Source of the DNA: Apostichopus japonicus | Lineage: Eukaryota > Echinodermata > Holothuroidea > Aspidochirotida > Stichopodidae | Reading direction: 5' to 3' | DNA: 64,000 nucleotides | Assembly: GCF_037975245.1 (NCBI RefSeq) | Contig: NC_092579.1 | Coordinates: 16,890,178 to 16,954,177 of the forward strand | In this document: piece after piece, positions 11,700-23,636 of the stretch | How the letters are laid out: each line of letters opens with the position of its first letter | Numbering within the stretch: the first letter of the stretch is position 1 | Program-made: the position numbers and the translations under genes | The notes under the pieces: model-generated | The model's input: only the letters and a program-made list of their open reading frames with translations | What the model was told of the DNA's origin: nothing | Database searches by the model: none

Positions 11700-12835
11700 A
11701 ACTAGTTTCAATGTCTTACGACCTATATCACGTCACGCCGAGTAGCCTAGCTATGTCAACACGGTCACATAAGGTGGCATACTCCTATTAGAGTCTATAT
11801 CAATCCGCTCGATTGTTCTCCTTCAGGAAAAGTGCCAAAAAGCAGCAGGAGAACATCTTTTGTGACCTGTTATCAATCATAATCTAGTTTTTTGTGGCTT
11901 TCATGTTGAAGAGCATGAATGGAAGTACATGTGGTGAAAAAATTGGGTCAATTGAGGCAATTTTAGACCCCTTTAGGCTTCCCAGGAGCAGCGTAGGTAA
12001 TTTGTTTACCACTGAGTGAAGAGGTTTGTTCACAAGTGACGAAAACTTCCGGCTCGGATAGCAAAAAATTTTCACGGTCATGGTACGGAAAATTGATGGT
12101 GCCATGAAAGGCCAACTTGTCAGCTATCCGGTGATGGGTAGCGTTAAGCTAGTGAAAACTTCTATCTAGACTTAGAGACCACATTACTTTTGTGATTTAG
12201 TGTGTAAGTCAATGGGGCTTTTAATGGGCGTATGCTACCATAACTTCTACGTATAGACTTCTACCAACGATGAAACGAGCTGTGTCTCTTTTAAGATGCG
12301 CCTTCATATTGTTGCATGTTAAATAGTAAGGGTCATAGAGGTGTTAAGGTTAGTATAGACAAGTAAAAACACAAACTTATTCAGGTTAAGGAAGTACGAA
12401 ACATAGTGACGAAAATAGAAATGATATAGTAAACCGATAGATAACCTCAAGTTGTATTGATACGGTGCTAATATTGTTCACTTTTGGGAACGCAAGAAGG
12501 GGGCGGACACGTCTTCGTTGAAGAAGGGGTGCTGGATCAACGTAGAACGAAAGAGCATTACGTAAGCAAAAGAGAAAAGGTCACTAAGATTTGTATATAA
12601 CAGTTAGCTATAGTTAGCCAATAGAGATGCCTGTATCCCATAGCATAGCACAGGGCCCTAACCCCTCCACGTGCATAACACTATGATTCAGCCCCCTGTC
12701 TGATTCACTAGTATGTGTACAAAAGAAATCAGAACATGAGAATCCCCACCCCCCACCCCACCCACATTATCATGGTTAAATCACGATTACCGGGTCTGAT
12801 CCTGAGAACGTCGAGAGTAGATATATGATATTTCT
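11700..12835. other. Spacer between duplicated arms; partly a dispersed repeat
   Basis: No gene supported; the frame at 11884-12105 has no recognisable domain. Sequence from about 12310 to 12760 resembles 30765-31230, including the shared phrase GTTCACTTTTGGGAAC and a GATGCTGGATCAACGT segment. It is therefore part of a dispersed repeat. Confidence 0.6.
12310..12760. repeat. Dispersed repeat, copy 1 (pair with 30765-31230)
   Basis: Collinear similarity to 30765-31230 in the same orientation. Landmarks are TTGTTGCATGTTAAATAGTA, GTTCACTTTTGGGAAC, GATGCTGGATCAACGT, CAGTTAGCTA and ACTATGATTCA. No terminal repeats or coding capacity were seen, so its class is unknown. Confidence 0.65.
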
Positions 12836-13454
12836 TCTTATTATTCAAAATTCAAGGTTCTCACATTCAGCGTCAATGTTTTTAATAAAGTCACTTGGTT
12901 CAGAAGCAGATTTCTCTTCCGTTTGAAGTGAATTTCTAATCGAAGTTTGCATCCAAATACATTTATGAGGGTATGACATCGATGATTGATACTGTTAGTA
13001 AACTTAACTTTTTAAATAAAACTGACATAATTTTACCATATTAATATCTGTTGTATTCAAGGCAAAAAATCGCATGCACCGCACAAACCAAATTGTTAAT
13101 TGTCAATGTTTATACAGGTATATCTCCTTGATTACTTCATTCTGAAGAAATGAACAAAAACACGACTCCAAGTGTCCTTCTGTGTATTATTGAAGTTTAT
13201 ACATAATATTCCATAACACCAAAGATATGTCTCTTTCTATACATTAAGGAAGTGTAGACATAACAAGCTATAAAACACAAGTTCTGTGACAATCACTTTA
13301 AATTTATGCAACAATAGTTTGGAGTTTAAGTAGCATACTATACCATAGTTCCTTCTCTTTAAGGAAGTTAAGGCATAAAAAGTTAGGATACACACGTTCT
13401 GTGGCAGTCACTTTTATGCAAAGGTAGTCTAGAATTAGAGTACCCATACCAAAG

Positions 13455-13621
13455 TGTAAAAGTTGGATGTCTGGTAAGACTATATAAATATGATGGAAGA
13501 GAGACTCAGAGAGGATCGATGTGTGTCTTAATCGTGTATATTGACAATCGGGTTTTACAGAGTCTGTGTAGAATCACAGAGAAAGTATTAAAGAGTTTCT
13601 TACGAGTATGATTATGTTACA
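13455..13621 (-). repeat. 3' LTR of the gypsy element (167 bp)
   Basis: Begins TGTAAAAGTTGG and ends GATTATGTTACA. It differs from the partner LTR at 18157-18323 at two visible positions out of 167. The element is read on the minus strand, so this is the downstream LTR. A polypurine tract lies immediately inside, at 13622-13632 (plus strand TCCCCCTTTTT). The left target duplication CAAAG is at 13450-13454. Confidence 0.93.
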
Positions 13622-13796
13622 TCCCCCTTTTTCAGTTTAAGATGAAATCAAGGTAAATCAAAAGATTTTTGTTGTTATGTTGAAGAATTTAATAACGAGA
13701 AAAGATGATGCTGAGTGAAATAGATATGGAAGGTGGTTAGCAAATAAAACAAAACTATGTACATCAGGCTATGTGTTTTAATGTCTACAAGGGTGA

Positions 13797-15455
13797 TCAA
13801 TCTGGCGAGAACCTCTGAGGTGGTCGAAGAAGTCTTCCAAATCTGCTTCTGTCACCTGATGCCTCAGCAGTGGGTGTGTAGAACGTCACATGCTTGGCTG
13901 GGTCTGCGTTGCCTGATTGATGGGATGAGTCCGTTGTATTGGAGGTTGACGGAAATGTGGGTAAGACTGCAGCTTCTCTGATGTGCTGACGGTTTCTTCG
14001 CACTACTTTTCCGTTGGGTGTTTCAATGATGTAGGACCTTGGTTCTGCAGTTTTGTTCCTTACTGTGGCAGGGAACCAGTGTCCTGTGTCTTGGTTTTGC
14101 ACATGGACGTGTTGACCTGCGTAAAGTGGTGGAAGTGTCTGGGGGAGAGCATGTTTGTCAAAATGACTCTTTTGTGTGTCTTGCCTTTTCTCCAGTTCTT
14201 CCTTAATGTGCTCTGAGTTAAGGCTGGGGTTTGTGGACTTTCCTGGAAGTATTGACTTAAGTGTCCTTCCCATTAGCATTTTGGACGGTCTGGGTAGAGT
14301 CTGACTAACAGGGGTTGTTCTCCAAATTAGTAAGGCCATGTGGATGTCTGTGTTGGATTGTTTGGCCTTTGTCAAGATTGACTTGGCGGTACGGACCTGT
14401 CGCTCAATGAATCCGTTGCCTTGTGGTCGCCTTGGAGATGAAGTGACATGGTCGAAACTCCACCCACTTGCAAATTGCTTGAAGAGTTCGCTGGCAAACT
14501 GAGGTCCGTTGTCGCTGACAACCTTTTCTGGTTTCCCGTGTTCACTGAATACCTGTTTCATGGCAATGATAACAGCGTGACTGCTACAGTTTCCAGGAAT
14601 TTTCCTTATAATGAGATACTTTGTGTAATAATCGGCTATAATCAACCACTGATTGTCGCTGAACTCGAATAGATCAACACCAATGGTGTGCCATGGTTTT
14701 GTTGGCAGGTCATGTTGTAATAGCGGTTCTGCCTGTTGAGATGGTTGATGTTCTTGACATATGGCACATGAATGCACCAGATCGTCGATGTGCTTGTTGA
14801 TATTTGGCAAGTATACTGTTTCTCTTGCCAGCAGCTTGGTTTTTTCTCGACCAAGGTGGGGTACATGAAGCTGTTGTAGTATGTTCTGCCTCATGGTTTT
14901 CGGAATGACCACACGTTGGCCTTTGAGGATACATCCGTTATCGACAGAGAGTTCATCCCTGAAGCCCCAATATGGTCGTATGTCTGTCGGCAGTTCCTTG
15001 ATGTGGTCTGGCCAGCCGGTGACGATGATCTCTGATAGTTGTTGGAGCAGTGGGTCTTGTCGTGTTTCCCTCTGCAACTGTACCATCCTCTCTGTTGGGA
15101 ACCTCACTAAGTCGACTCGAATGTCAAGGTCAATGGTTGTTGACTCTCTTGGGTTGGGAAACCTTGACAGAGCATCTGCCAGTTGGTTGTCGGTCCCAGA
15201 GCGATGTTCGATGGTGAAATTGTAACCTTGAAGTTTTACCAACATGCGTTGCAGACGTGGCGGCGCTGATATGAGTGGCTTTTGCGTGATCATGATAAGG
15301 GGTTTATGATCTGCGATCACGTGAAAATCTCGGCCAAACAGGTAGGTGTGAAAACGATGACAACCAAAAACAATTGAAAGCAGTTCCCTTTCAATGCAGG
15401 CATACCTTTGCTCTGTTTGAGTGAGGCTTTTGCTTGCATATGCCACTGGCTGCAA
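13797..15455 (-). pseudogene. Gypsy pol fragment: RNase H and integrase
   Basis: The longest intact stretch of the element (552 codons). It starts with the RNase H motif PVAYASKSLTQTEQRY and IVFGCHRFHTYLFGR. It continues with an integrase zinc-binding HHCC region (HVPHLGREKT ... HSCAICQEHQ). The integrase core has the three acidic positions visible: VDLFEF, VSDNGPQF and GFIERQ. A C-terminal segment with HWFPATVRNK resembles the GPY/F-type region. It is in the same frame as the upstream reverse transcriptase piece, separated only by an in-frame stop at 15474. Confidence 0.92.
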
Positions 15456-15473
15456 AAATCCATCCTCATTCTT

Positions 15474-16475
15474 TTAAAGAAGCGCCACCCCGAGTCCTTT
15501 GAGGCTGGCATCACACTGTAGATACACAGGTTCTTCTGAGGCGTAGTACAGAAGCAAGGATGAGGCTGAAATTTCCTGCTTCAGTTGATTGAAAGTGGAT
15601 TGGTGGTGAGCTTTCCACAAAAACTCTGTGTTTGCTTTGAGTAGATCTCTGAGTGTGGATGTTTTGCTGCTGAAGTCCTTTACAAAACTGGACAAGTATG
15701 TCATCATTCCAAGAAACTGTTGGAGTTCTGTTTTGTTACTTGGAGGTGTCATGGACTGAATGTCTGCGACTTTTGCTGGATCTGGGTGTATGCCCTGGCT
15801 GGTGTAAACGTTTCCAAAGAAGGAAATGCTGTTTGTTTTGACGACACACTTGTTTGAGTTGAGGGCTAAGCCATGTTTCTTGGCTTGTTCCATGAAACTG
15901 ATTAAGTTTTCATCATGTTCCTTGTCCGTTTTCCCAAATATTACTATGTCATCAGCTATGCCACATGCTCCGTTGCACCTCTCAAGAATTCTATCCATTT
16001 CTAATTGGAAGATGTCTTGACTTACTGTTAGACCGAAGGGTAGGCGTTGGAAGCAATATCTCCCAAAAGGCGTTTGAAATGTTGTTAGTTTTTGGCTTTC
16101 GGTATCGAGTTTGACCGCCCAATATCCGGCTTTTGCATCGAGTTTCTAAAACACCTTTGCCCCTGAGAACTTGTGGTTTAATTCTTCAAGCGTTGGTGTC
16201 TTGTGGATAGGTCTTATGAGCGCTTGGTTGAGATGCTTTGGGTCTAAGCACACCCTTAGGCTTCCGTCTCGCTTTGTGACGTACGTGAGGGAGCTGACCC
16301 ACTCGGTTGGTTCCTCGATGCGTCTGATGATGCTCTGGCTTTCCATTGAGTCCAGCTCTTGTTTGATCTTTCCTCGGAGAGCGATTGGTGTTTTTCTTGG
16401 TGGGTCTATGTGGCTTGGCACATTTGGATCCAGGACAAGTTTGTGCTCATTTTGGAATTCGCCTTTTTTTGTCAA
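15474..16475 (-). pseudogene. Gypsy pol fragment: reverse transcriptase
   Basis: Covers the N-terminal fingers (LRVCLDPKHLNQAL) and palm. The catalytic motif reads IADD in place of the usual Y[A/V/I]DD, at about 15950. An in-frame TAG at 16146-16148 lies just before the conserved KLDAKAGYW region, and a TAA closes the segment at 15474. The three pieces from 16475 to 13797 share one frame, so these are point changes, not rearrangements. Confidence 0.88.
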
Positions 16476-17292
16476 ACTGATTTGGATAGGCTTGCTTCAG
16501 GTCTTGAATACTGTTGATGTTTGATTGTTCTTTTGTTATGGCGCAGTGCAAGGTGATGAGGTGTAGATCCCTGCAAGAGTCCAATCCTAGTATTACTGGA
16601 CCCGTTACGTCGACCACAAAGAATGTTGTTTGGAGCCATTCCTCTTGGAAACGAGAGTCGAGTGTTGTAGTCGCAAAGCATTTGATTACTTCGTCATTGT
16701 ATGCAGTTAATACACAGTTTGTCTCCTTTAGAATGCCCGGTGTTGGTTTTCCTGTATGATCAATATGTTCAGGATACATGTTTCTGTAGATTCTCATGGG
16801 TAAGGTATTTCCTTCTGCGCCTGTGCCCACCTTTATGTTTAGGGAGTGAACACCTGGCTTGTTGTTGAGCTTAATGTCGATGTTGGCATGCACTTGATTT
16901 CTCGTTTCTGAAGAGTGGATTGATGACACCTTGATAGAGCTGAAGGAAAATGATTCCAGCTCCTTTACGATCTGATCCTCTCTGTCCGGTAACTGTTGGA
17001 TGGACTCGATATGTTTGTTTGTACGTGGCTGGTTATTACTGTGGGAGTCATAGTTGTTACGACTTCTGTGTGCCCCTCTGGAATGAGACTGTCTTGACTT
17101 TGATTTCGATTGCCCACCTTTTTTACACTTTGTTGTGAGGCATAACTTGGCCCAATGGCCCATCTTTCCGCATGCTCTGCACTGATCATTTCGTGCGGGA
17201 CAGTTACCTTTGACGTGATCACCACCACAGTTCCGGCATCTAGTGCCTTTCTTGTTGATCGTGGCAATTTGAGAAGTTGGCTTCGATTGCAT
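16447..17292 (-). pseudogene. Gypsy gag C-terminus (zinc knuckles) and protease
   Basis: Two CCHC knuckles are visible (CRNCGGDHVKGNC and CRACGKMGHWAKLC), then a basic Ser/Arg-rich linker, then an aspartic protease. The protease catalytic triad reads GTG (VGTGAEGN), with Gly where the catalytic Asp is expected; the downstream ILGLD flank is intact. The frame to reverse transcriptase changes at a run of seven A (minus strand) near 16463. This could be a homopolymer indel or, less likely, a frameshift signal. Confidence 0.85.
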
Positions 17293-17345
17293 AGCTTGTA
17301 TGTCAGTGATGTGTGCTGCAGCTGCTTCATATCTACGACCTAGCT

Positions 17346-17822
17346 CTAAGGCTTTTTGGATCGTAAATTCTTTGGCTGACTCAAGAGTTCTTTCTGAAAT
17401 TCAGAAATTGGAGTACTAGCAATGATTTGCTCCACGAGACGTTCGTCCGCTTCTTCTTTCGTGAAACCACATTTTTTTGAAAGTAGCTTGCAACGGTTGA
17501 CAAAATAATCAAGATTTTCGCCGGGTTGTTGATAGTAGTTTCGCAGTTTCAGTCGTGCAAAACTGAAGTTTTCTGCTGGTTCTAGATGTGCCATAAATTT
17601 TCCAAAAAGGGTAGTGGCACATTTTTATTCTTCAACTGTTAAAGTCCAGCTGTTGTATCGCTGTAAGCCTTCCTCCCTAATAGCGAGAAGCAGAATGGGA
17701 ACTTGGTCGGCTCCGGTTATCTTTTTTATTTGGAAATAGAGCTCAAGTCGTTGTTTGAACAGCTTGAAAGATTCTCCCTGGTTCGATGAATTCCAATCCA
17801 TTTTCGGTACACTATCTGCCAT
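17346..17822 (-). pseudogene. Gypsy gag N-terminal region, interrupted
   Basis: Starts MADSVPKMDWNSSNQGESF at 17822 and shows the gag-like segment FKLFKQRLELYFQIKKI. An in-frame stop interrupts it near 17625. The following in-frame piece (LKLRNYYQQPGENLDYFVNR, a typical retrotransposon gag motif) runs to about 17390, where the frame must change to continue to the zinc knuckles. Confidence 0.8.
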
Positions 17823-18138
17823 GGTTGATCTGTGTTAGGAATTCTCTGTGAAGGGATGCTTACATAGTTCTGGAATAGCGCCACACTAATGATGAGCACG
17901 AAAACAAACTTGTGAGAGGCAATAGTTATGGCACCCGCTAGAGAATCGCCGTAGCCCGTTGTATTGTATCACCGTATACACAAAGTGTCGTTGTGGCCTA
18001 TGTGTACTGAGTGATAGCGCTAGGCCTGTCGTTCCGGTGGTCCTTACGGAGATACCGTCTCTAAAATCGTTTATTTCTGGCGTATGTCGATGAAGCCAGG
18101 ACAGTGTTTACGTTCGGCGTGTTCCTGGTGTTGTAACC

Positions 18139-18156
18139 TTTGAACCGCTGCCACCA
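18139..18156 (-). other. Gypsy primer-binding site
   Basis: On the minus strand the 18 bases following the 5' LTR read TGGTGGCAGCGGTTCAAA. They start with TGG complementary to a tRNA CCA end and contain GGTTCAAA-like sequence as in a T-arm. The exact tRNA is not assigned. Confidence 0.7.
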
Positions 18157-18323
18157 TGTAAAAGTTGGATGTCTGGTAAGACTATATACATATGATGGAA
18201 GAGAGACTCAGAGAGGATCGATGTGTGTCTTAATCGTGTATATTGACAATCGGGTTTTACAGAGTCTATGTAGAATCACAGAGAAAGTATTAAAGAGTTT
18301 CTTACGAGTATGATTATGTTACA
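18157..18323 (-). repeat. 5' LTR of the gypsy element (167 bp)
   Basis: TG...CA-bounded, nearly identical to 13455-13621 (differences seen in TATATACAT versus TATATAAAT and AGTCTATG versus AGTCTGTG). Followed on the right by the target duplication CAAAG at 18324-18328. Confidence 0.93.
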
Positions 18324-19489
18324 CAAAGTTCATGCACTTTCTATACATTAAGGAAGTTTAGACACAATAAGCTAGTATACACAAGTTCTGTGGCAGTCAC
18401 TTTTATACAATGGTATTCTAGAGTTAATATAAAATAATACCAAAAGGTATCTCTCTATCTTTACATTAATGTAGTTTAGAAGTAATAATATCCCACACTG
18501 AAAGTCTGTCTCTTTCTGTATATAAGAGTATACTTTGGATATCCCAAAATTGGTTGTCGTTGCAATACTTAAGAAAATACGGCTTCTTAGGTGTAGGCTA
18601 CGTGTCGACTGTATATCATGTTCGTGTTAGCACAAAATTATTGTGGTATTAATATTATTATTATTTACTATTATTATTATTGGGGGAGATCTCAAGAAGA
18701 AAACAAACAAACAACAATGAAATAAGCCAATGATGGTTTCTAATCACCTGTTTGCATCAATGAATGATAGGACGAAAATTCAAGTGTCCATATACCAATT
18801 AATGAATATAATATATATAGGAAAAACCATTCCGCAAACTTATTTAGTGTCCCTACTCCCATGTTATGTTTCAGGTTTTTCGCTTTTCTTGTCCTGTTAA
18901 GCAGTGAGTAACCTGCTATCGATAAACATGTGTACCGAATTTTTAGACCATTTTCCTTCTACAAAGTTAAGTCAAGCATATTAAAAACATTATTGAAGCA
19001 TACACTCCATACTATGAGATCTATGTTACCATTGTGGTTGTTTGTAAATTACAGAGTGATGCAAATTTTAGTCCAATACGAAAAATATGTCTGTATTCAT
19101 ACCGTATAGCGCATATGATGATACAAACTCAGACAAAATATGAAATATAATATATATGTGTGTATTTACTATAATGACTGTCTATGATACAGAATTTATC
19201 ACTGATATGATTCATACAAATAACTAACAGTATATACGTAGTCATATATGATTATTTCCCTTAAATATAACGTTATTTGTTTACTTTTGTTATTTCTTTC
19301 TCCATCCTGTTATCTTTTTACTTTCATTTGCAAACATTCTGAGTTTGACTTCTGAATTCATAATTACTCATGCAATTGTAACATTATGATTTTCCATTTG
19401 GTCGGTGAATATGTTACCAAGAGAATTTGGCAACCTGCACACAAAATGCACGACCTTTGACATCCACTACCGTAGACATTATAGCCAGA

Positions 19490-19841
19490 CTACAACGAAG
19501 AATTTCCGGTTTGTTCCATCACTAGTTTCTTCTTTATACTACGCCAGATGAAAGAGGGCTGAGGGACATCTTGGCGTTTTATGAGGGCGGTAAACACTTC
19601 ACGAAACACAGGATGCTTAAAACCGTATATGATCGGATTGATGATGCTGTTCGCAACGGTGATAGTTAGTGTGTATTCTTCAATGGCGCATCCCTGTAAT
19701 ATCAAACACACGGTGTGCGGTGTAAAACAAACCACGAAAGCAATGAATATGATAAACATATTCTTTGTGACTTGAATCTGCATGGGCGTGATGAACGACT
19801 GCGCTTGCGTCTTCTTGTCGTTCTTTGTTTCAATATCCAAA
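19490..19841 (-). pseudogene. GPCR copy B, exon 2 (TM6-TM7)
   Basis: Same length and splice phase as exon 2 of copy A, with an open frame ending in a stop at 19490. It keeps CFTP and NPIIYGFKHPVF. Substitutions relative to copy A are scattered (for example RSIKKKLVMEQTGN versus SSIKKKRVVEQPGS). The exon is intact, but it belongs to a gene whose first exon is frameshifted, so the copy is called a pseudogene. Confidence 0.75.
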
Positions 19842-20802
19842 CTTTTAACATAAAAACGAAAAGAAATTATAAAGAAATTAAATTGATGTGGAAATATAAC
19901 ATATATTTACAACGTGAATTTCTTGAAATTGCAAAATTGATTAACTTAGTAATACAAACTATGTCAAAATATCTAAACAAAGTTTCATTTCAAAATGTAC
20001 ACATGTACATGCAGCCATACGTCTGTATACGACTGCAGGAAGAATAATATTCAGTATAATATTAAAATATAATTTGCTATGTAACGATATTAACAGCTAA
20101 TTGCACCAGTTCGAAATTTAGCCTATATTTAGCCCATGTAGGAGCAGTTGAGAGAGATCAATGCATATTTTTACAGCTGTCATGCAGCAGCGCACGACAC
20201 TTTTATATCAAATCAAATTGCTTACTTTATTATTGTCCCAAGAACACTTAGAATGTTAAAAGTAAACCCAAACGGCTTATAACGAATCGCTTTTGTAGGA
20301 TTACCTGTACGTACTTTATTTGTAATTAGTTATAGTCATAGACATGTACTTGGCGGACTAATAATGTACACCTAAATACCTCAACTTTTAATGTTTCCCA
20401 ATAATATGGCCCAGTCTATCGATTTATCTGTCTGCTGTTCAATAGATTTGTAGATATGTCGGTCGGTTGTTCTTTTGATATAGTTAGTCCGTTTGTCAGT
20501 CAGTCTGCTGAGTTGGTGGGTCTATCATTCTTCTTTGCGTTTTTGATCGATAATTTAGGCAATCAATCAATCGTTCACGTTTTCAATAGTCGCCAGGCCA
20601 CTCTGTCGGTCAAACAGTCGTTAAGTCGTTGAGTCAGTCGGTCAGTTGTTGAGTCAGTCGGTTTTGTAGTCGCTAGACAGCTTGGTCGATCACTTCCATC
20701 CTTTCAACCATACAGTTTTTCGATCGATTGGTCCCTCGTTGGTCGAAGGATCCGTCCGATGTCTGTGGATCGTGCGATTGTCTACCAACATTTTTCATTA
20801 TT

Positions 20803-21523
20803 TACCTGTTACTGGTTGTGTTCAATCTACCAGGAGTTGTTCTTTGAGTCCGTTGAGCATATCTGTGTGCCTTCATTCTTCGGTTGTGAGCAAAGAGGTG
20901 GATGAAGGTACCCACGTAACAAACGACAATGGTGAGGAGTGGGAGAGGATAGAACACTGCAACCACCAGAAGTACGTACAGCTTTGTCGAGGGATGCTCA
21001 GGAACAGAGATGCATGTGTGTTCATCTCGAGCGAAACCAAATTTACCAAAGTCAAATACGTACGGCGGTAAAATCACCACAGAAGCTGATATGACCCACA
21101 ACAGCGTTATCCACAATATATTCATCTTTGCACGAAATAGCGCTGGATATATTCTATATGGGCTTGCAATGAACGGTTAATGGCGATGGCCGCTAATGTT
21201 AGAAAGCTGCAACAAACTGAAGTAGTAGCGATAGGCGTTACAATCTGACAAACAGTTTCCAATCGGGGCGTATAAAAGTTGATCCACTTCACAACAACAA
21301 ATATCGGTAGTGTCAGGCTTGTTAAGACATCAGTCACAGCGAGGCTTACGATGAATACATTGGTTGACGTCTGAAGCTTTTTGGAAGATATAACTGCTAG
21401 AATAACCAGACTGTTACCGATGATTCCAACGAAAAAGAACACACCATTCGCTACGCCTGTGATCCTAGCGTTAATGTTTGGTGTAATGTAGTTACTTTCG
21501 TTCATGCTATGGTAGCTATCCAT
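20803..21523 (-). pseudogene. GPCR copy B, exon 1 with 7-bp deletion at the NRY motif
   Basis: Start MDSYHSMNESNY is conserved at 21521-21523. TM1-TM3 read normally to AIAINR near 21172, where copy A has seven extra bases (around 10685-10692). The deletion shifts the frame, giving a short aberrant tail and a stop at 21122. TM4, TM5 and the exon end remain open in the original frame (20802-21125), with the donor preserved. The rest of the exon shows modest divergence and many conservative changes, so the break appears recent. Confidence 0.85.
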
Positions 21524-22227
21524 CCTATTCAACTGGTTGAACTCCCGTCAAAAATCGAAATTGTATGATAGGGTTAATAGTAAATGTTGTTTGTCACGCC
21601 TTGGAAATCCCACCACACAAGTAAACATAAAACACTGCGAAGAGAAGTCAAACTTTGTTGTTAAATCAAAATGGTTGGCCTTAAAACTAATTGAAATAGG
21701 AGAGTCTAACCATTATTTGTAAAAAAAATATAGTTATCCAGCAATGACGGAGAAAACTGTTCGTAAAAGTGATTTATGCGCCCATTATCTGAGTCCAAAT
21801 GATGATGGATTCCGATTCAGGAATTTGAATAACGTCGTTTCATGTATACCTCTGCGTAGTACAGTGTGTATCCGAAAGTATGAAAAGTCGATGGCGATGA
21901 AATGAACAAAAATAAATACGTCTGAAAAGTATGAAATACTTGAAAGTGTTGCTCATCAATTTAACGGGTAATGAATAACTGGATCTTTTCTGTAGGCCAA
22001 CACTTACAAAGGTGGTTACGGAATGATCTGACGTGAAGTTCTGCATATGTTGTTATGAAACGTACGACATATAATAACAGTCTTTTTACTGTTTTGGGAA
22101 AAATCTCAAGGTAACTTCCTACTTGAGTGAACAAAAGATAGACGTACTACTTTACAGTACAAATGCAATTCAATATGTAATACAATAAAATACAACACAA
22201 TACAATACAATACAAATTATGTGTCAT

Positions 22228-23254
22228 CACTGGCGGATCCAAGGGGGGCCAAGGGGGGCCATGGCCCCCCCCCCCCCAAGGTGAGCCAAAAAGTGTTTCC
22301 GAACATCCGCTAAATCATATGATTAGAAATTAAAAATATCGAGAGGAATAGCAGTGGTAGACTAGTCTAAACCCTTTCGTTTTCTGGTTTAAAATTAAAT
22401 GCAGAGCTCCCAACTGACCCGCAATTCGCGGGAATTAGACCCGCATTCTAACACCCAAACCCGCTGACCCGCACAAGCGTCCGAAAAAAACGCATTGTAA
22501 TTGTCAAGTATACATAAAAAAATTTGCATCAAATTTTGACTTAGCAGCCATCATTTCTTTAGCATTTAGCATAATAGAGTATAAAACCTCCTTTACAGCA
22601 TCATTTGTACCTCAAATTAGCCTATATTTCTTTTCATTGGGGCGAGCAGCGAACATTTTCATGCCACGGGAAAGAATGAATTATCACCTACTATTCAATT
22701 TATTGATGTTACACACAAAATAATGCATATTTCTCAGAAAATTTTGGGTGACAAAAGCCTTTATAAGTGCCACCATTTTACATGTAGGCATCACCAGGAT
22801 TCCAAAAAAAAATCCAAAAGGGGAGGGGGACACCCCCTCCCCTTATACCCCTCCCCCAGGACGGCGATTCGTGGCATGGACCAGCATTTGCCTTCTCAAG
22901 AGTTGGGATCTATGTAAATGTATGAGCATGAGGAAATACAGTTTAACACCATTTTGCAGTTAAAGGCTGGTTGTAAGAAATTTATAACCTATGAGAAATA
23001 AAAATTCTTGAGAAAGATGATCCCAACTTTGTTTTATAAATATTTTAGAAAATTACACCTGGGAAACATTTTTTTTAGAAGTAAATTTACATCACCATTG
23101 TACACTTTTGTCGCACCAAATTGCATCTGAGGGCATTCAGCAATAGAAAATTTTCCAAAGGGGGAGGGGGCACCCCCTCCCCTTAGACCCCTCCCCCATA
23201 TCACTCTAATGCCACTTTGGCCCCTCCCAAACAAAGGCCCTGGATCCGCCAGTG
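22228..23254. mobile_element. hAT-type non-autonomous element (1027 bp), TIR CACTGGCGGATCC
   Basis: Terminal inverted repeats CACTGGCGGATCCAAGG and CCCTGGATCCGCCAGTG (one mismatch) are flanked by a perfect 8-bp target duplication TGTGTCAT (22220-22227 and 23255-23262). Internally it holds two direct copies of a G/C-rich module, CCAAA(A)GGGGGAGGGGG then ACCCCCTCCCC, at about 22813-22858 and 23154-23199. It has no transposase. Confidence 0.92.
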
Positions 23255-23636
23255 TGTGTCATACGACATGGAACTGACAGGAATGAATGAAACGCGTTTA
23301 TTTGTAATACAAACATACCAGTTGAAAATATTTACACTGTAAAGCCAATTGGAATGCAAAGATCATGCATGTTCATATTTGGGTTTTATGTCACGAGTTT
23401 TGGGAAGTTTAGTTGCACTCGTATATGTTAACCTTCCTACTGTATTGTTATTTTTGTATTAATCATGTACAAACATATGAGAAATAGATTTGAAATTTAA
23501 CTGGCGGTTGATCAAATCCTAATAGTGTGCTTCCATTCGGTACGCTCTATTAAATGCTATGAAATAAAATAGTAAAAAATATTATATATCGCTTTGGACT
23601 ATAAATCGTATGCACAGGACCATGAACAGGCGCGTA

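Larger units (their letters stand above)
13455..18323 (-). mobile_element. Ty3/gypsy-type LTR retrotransposon, coding region degraded
   Basis: A full-length 4869-bp element inserted in arm B with a 5-bp target duplication CAAAG (13450-13454 and 18324-18328). On the minus strand the order is LTR, primer-binding site, gag with two zinc knuckles, protease, reverse transcriptase, RNase H, integrase, polypurine tract, LTR. The primer-binding site directly abuts the LTR (18139-18156) and begins TGG on the minus strand, as expected for pairing to a tRNA CCA end. Domain order with integrase last is the gypsy order; no chromodomain is seen. Coding is interrupted by in-frame stops near 17625, 16146 and 15474 and by frame changes near 17390 and at an A7 run near 16463. 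Confidence 0.93.
12835..22200. repeat. Segmental duplication, arm B
   Basis: Counterpart of 6260-11700, enlarged by the gypsy element at 13455-18323 (4869 bp). Without that insertion its length is close to arm A minus the LINE. Divergence from arm A looks like a few percent in GPCR exons and flanks. The 3' boundary of similarity falls in CAATA-rich sequence just before the DNA transposon at 22228. Confidence 0.87.

Noticed and set aside
13757-16759. Several plus-strand frames within the gypsy element
   Set aside because: Antisense to clear pol and gag coding; no independent motif.
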